The notes under the pieces: model-generated
What the model was told of the DNA's origin: nothing
The model's database searches: none
Seen by the model: the letters and a program-made list of their open reading frames with translations, nothing else
Made by a program: the position numbers and the translations under genes
Assembly (NCBI GenBank): GCA_038900335.1
Contig: JBBMRB010000009.1
Location: 1-64,000, forward strand
DNA from: Rs1 sp038900335
GTDB lineage: Bacteria > Pseudomonadota > Gammaproteobacteria > Pseudomonadales > Balneatricaceae
Direction of reading: 5' to 3'
Length of the DNA stretch: 64,000 nt
Shown here: positions 46,159 to 54,459 of the stretch, in pieces
How the letters are laid out: every line of letters begins with the position of its first letter
Numbering within the stretch: the first letter of the stretch is position 1

Positions 46159-46464
46159 TTAAGCAGATGCTGTGATATTTGTTTGAGCGTGCTCAATCTT
46201 TCTGTTTTGCCAACGCTTGTAAACAGTTAAACCTAACACTAACAGTGCCAACCCTAATGTCACGGTGTTCGCCACAATCATCGGGATATCTTGCATTTTC
46301 AGGCCATAAAATAGCCACAGTGCAACACCCATAGTGAAAATAGAATACATCATCACTGAAATGCCATCGACATTACCTGTTTTTAAAATGGCAATAACTT
46401 GCGGTACAAAAGCAGCTGTAGTACAGCCTGCGGCGATTAAGCCTAGGAGTGTGGTTTGGTCCAT
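46159..46464 (-). CDS. SemiSWEET sugar transporter
   Basis: 101 residues with three membrane segments, the three-helix half-unit of the SWEET family. The PQ-loop-like FVPQVIAILKTGNVDGISVMMYSIFTMGVALWLFYG segment (about 20-55) with Pro-Gln motif is present. SemiSWEETs dimerise to move sugars passively. Monocistronic. Confidence 0.9.
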   Translation of the reverse strand: MDQTTLLGLIAAGCTTAAFVPQVIAILKTGNVDGISVMMYSIFTMGVALWLFYGLKMQDIPMIVANTVTLGLALLVLGLTVYKRWQNRKIEHAQTNITASA

Positions 46465-46888
46465 GAAAAATAATCTCTATATTCAAAATATGATAAGTAA
46501 GTGATCGAGCTAAATATAGTTCACATATGTGAAAGCTTAGTGACAGGCTATTATTTTTCGTCTTAGGGAAACCTTAGAGCTTTTATACAACATGATTAGT
46601 GCTGTGATCGTGTCAAAGTTTCTTGGTGTCAGGGCGTGCTATAAGCTCGGCATTTTAATCCTAACGCAGGCAAGCGGCAATAGCTTTGAGTATATATTTC
46701 GAACAATTTTTGTTTTTTGTGTAATTAAAGAGGGAGTACGTTATTTTTAGCTGCACTAGTAACGCTTAAACAATCAACCGCTGCTTTTCGTGCTCCACAT
46801 CTTGCTATAAACTATTTGCTATTTAACACTGTCTATAAATAAGTGAGACGGGCTGAGTTGCCCTAAGTATTAATAAAGGAAGTAATTG
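46465..46888. promoter_or_regulatory. Divergent intergenic region with a 14-bp palindrome
   Basis: About 420 bp without a credible gene. TTCACATATGTGAA at 46520-46533 is a perfect palindrome about 56 bp ahead of the SemiSWEET ATG, a possible operator. Ribosome site AAAGGAAG for the next gene lies at 46875-46882. A 52-codon open frame at 46592-46750 is not supported. Confidence 0.4.
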
Positions 46889-47449
46889 ATGCTACTGAGA
46901 AAGCCATTTTATTTTTTGCGCCATGGCCAAACCGATTGGAATGTAGCCAAGCGTATTCAAGGGCAAACCGATATCCCTTTAAATGAGCGCGGGCGTCAAC
47001 AGGCACTGAATGTTAGCCGTGTTATCGCACAGTTAGATATTGGCGGTATTTTTACGAGCCAATTGAGCCGAGCTTTAGAGACAGCAGAAATTGTTAAACC
47101 CAATACTATTGCAGCATTAAGCGTGGTTGATGATTTAAAAGAAGTGACTATTGGCGAGCGCGATGGTCAGCAATCAGGCCTATGGTATCAACAGTGGAAA
47201 GCGGGTGAGGCAATAATACCAGGGGCTGAAACCAGAGCTGAGTTTAGAGCGCGTGTAATGACAGGGGTTAGCAAGGTGCTAAGACAGGCTGAAAATCCAT
47301 TAATAGTCTCGCATGGTGGTGTGTATGGGGCATTGACAGAATCGATTATTCTTACACCTGCAGTATCTATTACTAATTGTATGTTGCTACATGTCACACC
47401 AGGTATTGATGATCAATGGCTGGTGGATGTGGTATTTAGTACCGATTAA
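46889..47449 (+). CDS. Histidine phosphatase (phosphoglycerate-mutase-like) protein
   Basis: 186 residues from the ATG at 46889, six bases after AAAGGAAG. The catalytic RHG motif is in FYFLRHGQTDWN (His about residue 11), with the second His in LIVSHGGVYGAL (about 137) and the phosphate pocket ERDGQQSG. It is a cytoplasmic phosphatase of unknown substrate. It lies 21-30 bp ahead of the racemase-like gene, so the two may be co-transcribed. Confidence 0.9.
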   Translation: MLLRKPFYFLRHGQTDWNVAKRIQGQTDIPLNERGRQQALNVSRVIAQLDIGGIFTSQLSRALETAEIVKPNTIAALSVVDDLKEVTIGERDGQQSGLWYQQWKAGEAIIPGAETRAEFRARVMTGVSKVLRQAENPLIVSHGGVYGALTESIILTPAVSITNCMLLHVTPGIDDQWLVDVVFSTD

Positions 47450-47479
47450 AGCGTCTATATATTTAAAGAGATGATGGCC

Positions 47480-48178
47480 ATGAACCAGCAAAAAGTGAGC
47501 ATAGCACGCGATATTGATAGCCCGATGATTGGCATCATTATGTTAAATACCTCTTTTCCAAGACCTGTAGGTGATGTCGGTAACCTCGCAAGTTATGACT
47601 ATCTAGCGACAATTTTCAAATTAAGCAAAGCCAATGTTGCCAATGTCGTCAGTGATAGTTTATCTGATGAAGTGATACAAGAAGTGATTGCGGCCGCTCA
47701 TCAACTGCGCTGTCAAGGGGTTAAAATAATTACCACAAGCTGTGGCTTTTTAGCGCCTATACAACAGCAAGTACAGCAAAGTGTCGGTTTACCTTTTATT
47801 GCAAGCTCATTGTGTTTACTGCCGTTTCTTCGCCAAGTTTTTGGCAAGACCAGTAAAATAGCAGTATTGACATTTGATAGTCGTGTGCTCAGCCCTGATC
47901 ATTTTAATGGCCATTTTGATAATAAGCTAGTGATTGGCGGTATCGAGCAAGGCCAAGAATTACATCAAGTGATAAAGCAGGGGCTGTCATCATTAGATGA
48001 AGCGAAAGCACAGCAAGATGTATTAGAGGCAGCGCAGCGGTTGATGCAGCACTCACCTGAGTGCATTTTATTAGAATGTACCAACCTTTCACCTTATAAA
48101 GCGGCGATACGTGAACGCTTTGGCATTGCTGTTTATGATTTAGTTGACGCGGTGCATTGGCTCGCTAAAGCCTATTAA
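47480..48178 (+). CDS. Aspartate/glutamate racemase-family protein
   Basis: 232 residues from the ATG at 47480 (ATGs at 47471 and 47474 are in frame but abut the AAAGAG ribosome site). Both catalytic-type cysteines are present: TTSCGFLAP and LECTNLSPY. The family includes Asp/Glu racemases, hydantoin racemases and maleate isomerases, so the exact reaction is open. One base separates its stop from the stop of the convergent IclR gene. The nearby TRAP importer and DadA-like oxidase suggest D-amino acid or related metabolism. Confidence 0.85.
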   Translation: MNQQKVSIARDIDSPMIGIIMLNTSFPRPVGDVGNLASYDYLATIFKLSKANVANVVSDSLSDEVIQEVIAAAHQLRCQGVKIITTSCGFLAPIQQQVQQSVGLPFIASSLCLLPFLRQVFGKTSKIAVLTFDSRVLSPDHFNGHFDNKLVIGGIEQGQELHQVIKQGLSSLDEAKAQQDVLEAAQRLMQHSPECILLECTNLSPYKAAIRERFGIAVYDLVDAVHWLAKAY

Positions 48179-48179
48179 T

Positions 48180-48944
48180 TTAACCGCTGATCATTCTCGC
48201 GGTGCTCTGCATTAACCCTAAGTAATTTGCTAGCAACTGCTCTTTGGTATGCTTGGTATTGGTCAATGCTAGGGTAATGGCCCCTTTAATATTGCTCGCG
48301 CTGTCGTAAATAGGTACCGCTAATGATAAATCGGCCAGTACGTATTGATCCTCGACTAAGGCATAGCCGGTGTCTTTGCTTTGCATGATTAGCGCTTTGA
48401 CCTGCGCTTTATCTATTTGTGTTTTCGCTGTCCTCTGCTGCCAGCTCTGCGCTGTTAACACATCATCTAGCTCATGTTCTGCTAATAGCGAAGCTGCTGC
48501 TCTACCTGATGCGGTGCAATAAATTGGCAAGCGACTACCGACAGTGACAGTTGTCTCTAATACCTCTTTACCTAAAAAGCGGGAGACAAAAATAATCTCG
48601 TTACCATCGAGGATAGATAGCGTGGTCGCGCCCTCAGTTTTAATACTTAAAGTATGTAAGTAGGGCCTCGCTCGGCGTACTAGGTTGTTTGACTCAATAA
48701 AGCAGGCGCCAATTTCAGTCGTTTTTGCGGTCAACTCATAAGCACTGTTGTGGTTAACACGCGTAAGATAGCCAAGTTTTTCTAGGGTATAGCAAAAACG
48801 CTGAGCGCTACTTTTACTGTGCCCCGTTAGTTTGCTCACTTGCATTAGCGACAGTGCGCTCTGCTGGGCGTTAAAAACGGACAGTACTTTAAATGCCTTT
48901 TCTACACTTTGTACGTACAGGGTATCTTTTTTTGGTAACGACAT
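48180..48944 (-). CDS. IclR-family transcriptional regulator
   Basis: 254 residues: N-terminal winged helix (about 8-75; SLMQVSKLTGHSKSSAQRFCYTLEKLGYL) and C-terminal IclR effector domain (about 85-250; RRARPYLHTLSIKTEGATTLSIL, LPIYCTASGRAAASLL). It lies divergently before the TRAP operon, and such regulators usually control the adjacent uptake and catabolic genes. The effector is unknown. Confidence 0.9.
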   Translation of the reverse strand: MSLPKKDTLYVQSVEKAFKVLSVFNAQQSALSLMQVSKLTGHSKSSAQRFCYTLEKLGYLTRVNHNSAYELTAKTTEIGACFIESNNLVRRARPYLHTLSIKTEGATTLSILDGNEIIFVSRFLGKEVLETTVTVGSRLPIYCTASGRAAASLLAEHELDDVLTAQSWQQRTAKTQIDKAQVKALIMQSKDTGYALVEDQYVLADLSLAVPIYDSASNIKGAITLALTNTKHTKEQLLANYLGLMQSTARMISG

Positions 48945-49154
48945 AATATAGCTTCTTTTTTATGAAGAACCGCATGATATAGCGAAGATATTATTTAACA
49001 ACAATTGATCGCTAAATGCGCTAGTTCTCGTGTTTTTATAATTTTTATGGCATATATAACGGGTATAGATTAACAATAGTAAGTATTGCTATGCAATTCA
49101 AAGTATTTTATATTGATAGTTCATCCATTAATAACAACTAATAAGGAATTTCTC

Positions 49155-50132
49155 ATGCTCGGTAAATTGAAGACTCTCGTTTGCGTTACTGCAGTTGCAG
49201 GTAGCCTTATATCCTCTTTCGCAGCAGCTGAAAAGTGGGATATGCCAATGGCGTATTCGAATACTAATTACCATACTCAAAATGCCAAGTTGTTTGCAGA
49301 AGCGGTTAAAGTCGCAACGCAAGGTAAACTCGATATTGTCGTACACGGTGGCGGCTCTTTGTTTGGCGGTAAAGAAATTAAGCGTGCAGTACAGACAGGG
49401 CAAGCGCAAATAGGTGAGCGCTTACTATCTGCTCATGCTAATGAGAATCCAATGTACGGGTTTGATTCAGTACCTTTTTTAGCTAGCTCTTTTGAAGACT
49501 CTGTTAAATTATGGAATGCGGCAAAACCTGAGTTAGAGAAAGTATTGGCTAATGATAATTTGGTGTTGTTGTATTCTGTGCCCTGGCCTGGACAAGGTTT
49601 ATACTTTAAAAAGGAAGTGACTAGCAAAGCAGACACGAAAGGCACTAAATTCCGCTCATACAATGCAGCAACGGCAACTTTTTCCGATTTAATGGGCATG
49701 CAGCCTGTACAAGTTGAAGCCGCTGAGCTATCACAAGCACTGGCAACAGGTGTGGTTGAAGCGATGATTTCATCGGGCTCAACGGGTTACGATAAAAAAG
49801 TATGGGAACACCTAACGCATTTCTACGATGTAAATGCTTGGTTGCCACGTAACTATATTTTCGTCAATAAAGGTGCTTGGGATTCTCTAGATGAGAGTAC
49901 GCAAAGCATTGTTAAAGGTTTGGCGATGCTAGCAGAGCAATCAGGGACAACGAAAGCTCAGCAGTTATCTGATTGGTATATTGCGCAATTAGCAGCCAAT
50001 GGTATGGTGACCCAGGCAGCAAAAGGTCAGCTGTTAACTGATTTACAAGAAATTGGTAAAACTATGTCAGCACAATGGCAAAAAGATGCGGGTGATAGCG
50101 CAACTAAAATTATTTCTACTTATCAGCAGTAA
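49155..50132 (+). CDS. TRAP transporter substrate-binding protein (DctP family)
   Basis: 325 residues from the ATG at 49155 with AAGGAA upstream. Signal peptide (cleavage about 25, SSFAAAEKWDM). TRAP-binding landmarks follow: AEAVKVATQGKLDIVVHGGGSLFGGKEIKRAVQTGQAQIGE and the conserved carboxylate-binding Arg in GTKFRSYNAAT, and GVVEAMISSGSTGYDKKVWE. It captures an organic acid or amino acid in the periplasm for the DctQM membrane pair. A strong hairpin follows the gene, before dctQ. Confidence 0.93.
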   Translation: MLGKLKTLVCVTAVAGSLISSFAAAEKWDMPMAYSNTNYHTQNAKLFAEAVKVATQGKLDIVVHGGGSLFGGKEIKRAVQTGQAQIGERLLSAHANENPMYGFDSVPFLASSFEDSVKLWNAAKPELEKVLANDNLVLLYSVPWPGQGLYFKKEVTSKADTKGTKFRSYNAATATFSDLMGMQPVQVEAAELSQALATGVVEAMISSGSTGYDKKVWEHLTHFYDVNAWLPRNYIFVNKGAWDSLDESTQSIVKGLAMLAEQSGTTKAQQLSDWYIAQLAANGMVTQAAKGQLLTDLQEIGKTMSAQWQKDAGDSATKIISTYQQ

Positions 50133-50143
50133 ACTATCTCAAT

Positions 50144-50183
50144 AAGCTAAATTAGGTTGCCTAATTTAGCTTTTCTTATTTTT
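50144..50183 (+). terminator. Intercistronic terminator/attenuator between dctP and dctQ
   Basis: AAGCTAAATTAGG and CCTAATTTAGCTT form a 13-bp perfect stem with a 3-nt loop, followed by TTCTTATTTTT. This strong rho-independent structure inside the operon would let most transcripts end after the binding-protein gene, giving the usual excess of binding protein over permease. Confidence 0.8.
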
Positions 50184-50261
50184 GCACTGCCCCTAAATGA
50201 TCTCTTAGCATAAGAGTACTTCGCTATCTGGGTTTGTGACGTGAACAGCTGGAGTAATACT

Positions 50262-50780
50262 ATGGATACCATAAGAGCAGGATTACATCGACTATTTGAT
50301 TTTTGCGGCTACATTGCCGCCGCTTTCTTGATTGCAATTTTGTTGCTAATTATGGTGCAGGTTGTTGGCCGTTTGGTTGGTTACTCAACCCCTGGCATTA
50401 CCAATTACGCTGGCTATTGTATGGCTGGTGCCTCATTTTTTGGTTTAAGTTATGCGATGCATCACAATAGCCATATTAGGGTGTCATTATTTTTAAACAT
50501 CGCCGCTAAATTTCGTTTTTGGCTAGAGCTTTGGTGCCACTTAATCGCCGTCGGCCTCGCTATTTATTTCAGTTTTTATTCAATGAAAATGACTTATTGG
50601 TCGCATAAATTTCACGATGTCTCACAAGGGCAAGATGCGACACCGCTATGGATTCCACAGCTAGTCGCTGTCGCTGGCACTATTGTATTGGCGCTGGTGT
50701 TATTAGAAAGATTGTATGTTTTATGCTTTAAACCTAATGATCCGTTAAACCCGGTTCAATCATCGTTAGAACAGGAATAA
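50262..50780 (+). CDS. TRAP transporter small permease (DctQ family)
   Basis: 172 residues from the ATG at 50262, which has GGAG eight bases upstream; a GTG at 50241 does not. Four membrane segments, and the family-typical SYAMHHNSHIRVSLF segment after the second. It couples with the large permease and binding protein for Na+-driven import. Spacing to the large permease gene is 10 bp. Confidence 0.92.
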   Translation: MDTIRAGLHRLFDFCGYIAAAFLIAILLLIMVQVVGRLVGYSTPGITNYAGYCMAGASFFGLSYAMHHNSHIRVSLFLNIAAKFRFWLELWCHLIAVGLAIYFSFYSMKMTYWSHKFHDVSQGQDATPLWIPQLVAVAGTIVLALVLLERLYVLCFKPNDPLNPVQSSLEQE

Positions 50781-50790
50781 GGGATAGCAT

Positions 50791-52098
50791 ATGGAACATT
50801 TTCAACTGATATCAATTTTTTTATTCGTACTTTTTTTATTGCTAGGTACTGGTGTTTGGGTCGGCTTTGCTCTTATTGGCGTCGCGATTGTCGGTATGGA
50901 GCTATTTACCTCTCGCCCTGCGGGGGATGCGATGCTCACCGCGATTTGGGCATCTTCTACTAGCTGGTCACTGACGGCTTTACCGCTATTTATTTGGATG
51001 GGTGAAATACTTTTTAGAACCAAGCTCTCGCAAGATTTATTTAAAGGTTTATCACCTTGGATGTCGGGCTTACCTGGTGGTCTATTACACACAAATATTG
51101 TCGGCTGTACGATTTTTGCCGCGGTATCAGGCTCATCCGCAGCGACCTTGACAACCGTGGGTAAAATGGCGATTCCCGAGTTGGAAAAGCGCAATTATCC
51201 ACGCCATTTAATTATAGGTACACTGGCAGGCGCTGCCACTCTTGGTTTGATGATTCCGCCGTCTTTGACGCTGATCGTCTATGGTGTCACGATTAATGAG
51301 TCTATCTCTAAGTTATTTTTAGCAGGCATCATGCCCGGCTTATTTTTAGCGTCAATGTTTATGCTATATGTGGTGATTTATTCACTGATTAAAGGCCGCC
51401 AAGATATTATTGTCGATGGTGCTAAAACGTTTAAAGAAAAACTGTCTGCATCACGTTTTTTGATCCCTGTACTGTTATTAGTGTTATTCGTTATAGGCTC
51501 TATGTATAGCGGCATTGCCACAGCGACTGAAGCCGCATCCTTTGGGGTGATTGGCGCATTTGTTCTGGCTAGCGTTCAAGGCTCGATGAATTTAGAGACT
51601 TTTAAAGCGAGTATTTTAGGTGCCGTTAGTACCTCTGCGATGATTGCTTTGATATTAATGGGTGCTTCGTTCTTATCATTATCGATGGGCTTTACCGGTT
51701 TACCTAGAGCACTGGCCGAGTGGATAGCGACAATGGAGTTAACTCGCTTTGAGCTATTAATGGCGCTGTTGGTCTTCTACATTATTATCGGCTGTTTCTT
51801 AGATGGTATTTCGGCGGTCGTTTTGACTATCGCCATTGTCGAGCCAATGATTAGGCAGGCGGGTATCGATATCATCTGGTTTGGTATTTTCATTGTGGTG
51901 GTGGTGGAAATGGCGCAAATTACCCCGCCGATTGGCTTTAATTTATTCGTGTTGCAAGGTATGACCGGTCATCAAATAGGCTATATTGCCCGTACTGCTG
52001 TGCCGATGTTTTTAATTATGTTGTTGATGATCTTTGTGTTGATAGCGTTGCCAGAGCTGGCAACATGGCTACCAGAGAAAATGAACGCTAGGCCTTAA
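50791..52098 (+). CDS. TRAP transporter large permease (DctM family)
   Basis: 435 residues with about 12 membrane segments. GCTIFAAVSGSSAATLTTVGKMAIPEL and GAATLGLMIPPSLTLIVYG are the characteristic DctM motifs, and the substrate-path segment EMAQITPPIGFNLFVLQG is near the C-terminus. It forms the transport channel. The following oxidase gene begins within a few bases, so it belongs to the same unit. Confidence 0.95.
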   Translation: MEHFQLISIFLFVLFLLLGTGVWVGFALIGVAIVGMELFTSRPAGDAMLTAIWASSTSWSLTALPLFIWMGEILFRTKLSQDLFKGLSPWMSGLPGGLLHTNIVGCTIFAAVSGSSAATLTTVGKMAIPELEKRNYPRHLIIGTLAGAATLGLMIPPSLTLIVYGVTINESISKLFLAGIMPGLFLASMFMLYVVIYSLIKGRQDIIVDGAKTFKEKLSASRFLIPVLLLVLFVIGSMYSGIATATEAASFGVIGAFVLASVQGSMNLETFKASILGAVSTSAMIALILMGASFLSLSMGFTGLPRALAEWIATMELTRFELLMALLVFYIIIGCFLDGISAVVLTIAIVEPMIRQAGIDIIWFGIFIVVVVEMAQITPPIGFNLFVLQGMTGHQIGYIARTAVPMFLIMLLMIFVLIALPELATWLPEKMNARP

Positions 52099-52104
52099 TT
52101 GACT

Positions 52105-53352
52105 ATGAAAAAAGATATGGTTGTTGTAGGTGCCGGCATGGTCGGCATCAGCAGTGCACTAGCATTACAAAAAAGAGGTTATCAAGTCACCCTGATTGAT
52201 AAAAGCCCGCCTGCCAGTGAGACCTCTTTTGGCAATGCGGGAATGATTACACCAAGCTCTTTAGTGCCCTTTAATAACCCGACAATCATGCGCTCATTAC
52301 CTAGTTTTTTAACTAATAAAGGCACAGGGTTTCGCTATAACGCTCGCTATGCCTTTAGTGAGCTGGCAAATTTGTTGAAGTTTTTAGCGTGTGCGAATCC
52401 CGCTGCCACTAATCAGCGTATTCACGCGCTTTATCAGTTGATAGAGCGATCAACTGAACTGCATCGACAATGGGCTAGTGCGAGTGAGCGCCAACAGTTA
52501 TTAAGGCCTATCGGCTGGCTTAAATTGTACCGACAACAAGCAAGCTTTGAAAAAAGTAAATATGAACGCGCGATACTTGAGCAGTACAATATAGCGACTA
52601 CGCTGTTAGATAACACGAAATTAGCAGCATTTGAACCCGCTTTAAAACCGATTTATATGCAGGGGTTGCATATTGAAGAGGCGCTAAGTGTGGCCTCACC
52701 TAGTGAGTTGGCCAAGTGTTATTTTGATCAATTTATCGCCCTTGGCGGTGAGTTTATTGAGGCGAGTGTTAATCATCTAGGGCGTGAACAACTTGGCTTT
52801 AAGCTTAGGTTAGATAGCAAGGGTGAGCAGCAAACGCTGTTGTGTGAGCAGCTGGTGGTTGCAGCTGGGCCTTGGTCTAAAGCACTGTTAACAATGCTTT
52901 CAATTAAATTGCCGATGATTTTTGAGCGCGGTGCACATCGCCAGTTTGCGAGCAGTGACGGGCCTGCATTAAAACACGCTATTCACGATGTGGATGGCAG
53001 TTTTGTGGCCAGCCCAAATGCCACCGGTATCAGGGTCACTTGTGGCGTGCAGCTGCAATATCATTTAGCCGAAAACAGCGAGGTGCAGCTGGATTTAGTG
53101 ACCAAAAATGCCCAGCAAGGTTTAGCGATTGATCAGCCATGTATATCGCAATGGCATGGTGCTAGGCCTACATTGCCAGACAGTATGCCGGTTATTGGCC
53201 AGAGCAGTATTAAAGGCTTATGGTTAAATACAGGGCATCAGCATATAGGTTTTGCCACAGGCCCTGGCTCTGCTGATATTCTTGCAGATTTGATGCAAGG
53301 TGTGACAACAGATAACAATAATCCATTTTCTACTACACGTTTTAAAATGTAG
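52105..53352 (+). CDS. FAD-dependent oxidoreductase, D-amino-acid dehydrogenase (DadA)-like
   Basis: 415 residues from the ATG at 52105 (a TTG at 52099 is also in frame). Rossmann FAD motif VVVGAGMVGISSALALQKRG at the N-terminus, SFGNAGMITPSSLVPF typical of DadA-type enzymes, and the C-terminal GLWLNTGHQHIGFATGPGSADILADLM. It oxidises an amine, probably a D-amino acid, passing electrons to the respiratory chain. Clustered with a TRAP importer and a racemase-like gene, it is the likely catabolic step for the imported substrate. Confidence 0.88.
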   Translation: MKKDMVVVGAGMVGISSALALQKRGYQVTLIDKSPPASETSFGNAGMITPSSLVPFNNPTIMRSLPSFLTNKGTGFRYNARYAFSELANLLKFLACANPAATNQRIHALYQLIERSTELHRQWASASERQQLLRPIGWLKLYRQQASFEKSKYERAILEQYNIATTLLDNTKLAAFEPALKPIYMQGLHIEEALSVASPSELAKCYFDQFIALGGEFIEASVNHLGREQLGFKLRLDSKGEQQTLLCEQLVVAAGPWSKALLTMLSIKLPMIFERGAHRQFASSDGPALKHAIHDVDGSFVASPNATGIRVTCGVQLQYHLAENSEVQLDLVTKNAQQGLAIDQPCISQWHGARPTLPDSMPVIGQSSIKGLWLNTGHQHIGFATGPGSADILADLMQGVTTDNNNPFSTTRFKM

Positions 53353-53359
53353 TAGAAAA
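53326..53359. repeat. 12-bp inverted repeat spanning the dadA-like stop codon
   Basis: TTTTCTACTACA and TGTAGTAGAAAA flank 10 bases between convergent genes. The T-run is on the 5' arm and the A-run on the 3' arm on both strands, the opposite of a standard terminator, so it may protect 3' ends rather than terminate. Confidence 0.5.
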
Positions 53360-53370
53360 TAGTATCCCGA

Positions 53371-54459
53371 TTAGATCTTTTTAAAATCGTGACGAGTAAT
53401 GGCACGTTCTTGTTCATCAAATAAGTGAGCTTTGCTTAAATCAAACTTTAAACCGACACGCTCACCGATTTTCGAATCGACAATGTCGGGCATACGAATT
53501 GTAAAAAGGCCGACCTTATCTATTTCAACATAGATAAAGGTCTCGCCACCTAAATGCTCAACTACGGCTATTTCACCCACCGTATCGCCAGCATCAATCG
53601 CACAAATTTTGGTGTGCTCAGGGCGAATGCCAAAGTGCATGGCATCAGCACTGGTGTTGATTTCAGAGAGGATGGAAAGCTGATCGTTGTTGCCCAGTGC
53701 TATCACGTTAGGTTGATCAGTTGTTTTACATGAGAATAAATTCATGTTCGGTGAGCCGATAAAGTTCGCCACAAACAAGTTCGCAGGGTTAGAGTACAGC
53801 TCTAATGGGCTACCTTGCTGCTGAATAATACCTTCGTTAAAAACCACAATACGATCAGCTAAGGTCATAGCCTCTACTTGATCGTGGGTGACATAAATCA
53901 TGGTCTTTTTTAGTTTGTTATGTAATCTGGCAATTTCTATGCGCATCAACACGCGCAGTGAGGCATCTAGGTTAGAAAGCGGCTCGTCGAATAAGAATAC
54001 TTTAGGATCGCGAACAATCGCTCGGCCAATAGCGACACGCTGGCGCTGCCCGCCTGACAGTGCTTTAGGCTTTCGATCTAATAACGGAATGATCTGCAGT
54101 GTCTGTGCTGCTTTTTGTACTTGTTGCTCAATATCTTCAGGGCTGACACCTGCTATTTTTAAGCCAAACGCCATATTTTCGGCGACGCTCATGTGCGGGT
54201 ATAAAGCATATGATTGAAACACCATGGCTAAACCGCGCTCAGATGCGCCCATCGCTGTCACATCTTCATCATCAATGATGATAGAGCCCGCTGTCATTTC
54301 TTCAAGGCCGGCAATAAGGCGCAACATGGTGGATTTTCCGCAACCTGAGGGACCGACAAAGACGACGAATTCGCCCTCTTTGATGTCTAAATCAACGCCT
54401 TTAATAACATGCATGCTATCGAAAAACTTGTGAACTTCTTGTAACTTAATCGCGCCCAT
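53371..54459 (-). CDS. ABC transporter ATPase, MalK/UgpC family
   Basis: 362 residues from the ATG at 54459, with AGGAG nine bases upstream; its first base is the last base of the previous stop (TAATG). Walker A GPSGCGKST, signature LSGGQRQRVAIGRAI, Walker B VFLFDEPLSNLD and a C-terminal TOBE/MalK regulatory domain (about 235-360, with HFGIRPEHTKI). It powers the sugar-type importer encoded upstream in the same operon, whose glycosidase gene immediately precedes it. Confidence 0.95.
   Translation of the reverse strand: MGAIKLQEVHKFFDSMHVIKGVDLDIKEGEFVVFVGPSGCGKSTMLRLIAGLEEMTAGSIIIDDEDVTAMGASERGLAMVFQSYALYPHMSVAENMAFGLKIAGVSPEDIEQQVQKAAQTLQIIPLLDRKPKALSGGQRQRVAIGRAIVRDPKVFLFDEPLSNLDASLRVLMRIEIARLHNKLKKTMIYVTHDQVEAMTLADRIVVFNEGIIQQQGSPLELYSNPANLFVANFIGSPNMNLFSCKTTDQPNVIALGNNDQLSILSEINTSADAMHFGIRPEHTKICAIDAGDTVGEIAVVEHLGGETFIYVEIDKVGLFTIRMPDIVDSKIGERVGLKFDLSKAHLFDEQERAITRHDFKKI

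Noticed and set aside
46592..46750. Open frame of 52 codons in the intergenic region before the histidine phosphatase gene
   Set aside because: There is no ribosome site ahead of its ATG, the residue composition is unlike a folded protein, and it resembles no family I know.
49024..49080. TGGCATATATAACGGG ahead of dctP as a sigma-54 promoter
   Set aside because: The -24 half fits but the -12 half (should read TTGC) does not.
53326..53359. Inverted repeat at the dadA-like stop as a rho-independent terminator
   Set aside because: The T-run is on the 5' arm and the A-run on the 3' arm on both strands, the reverse of a terminator; kept only as a repeat.
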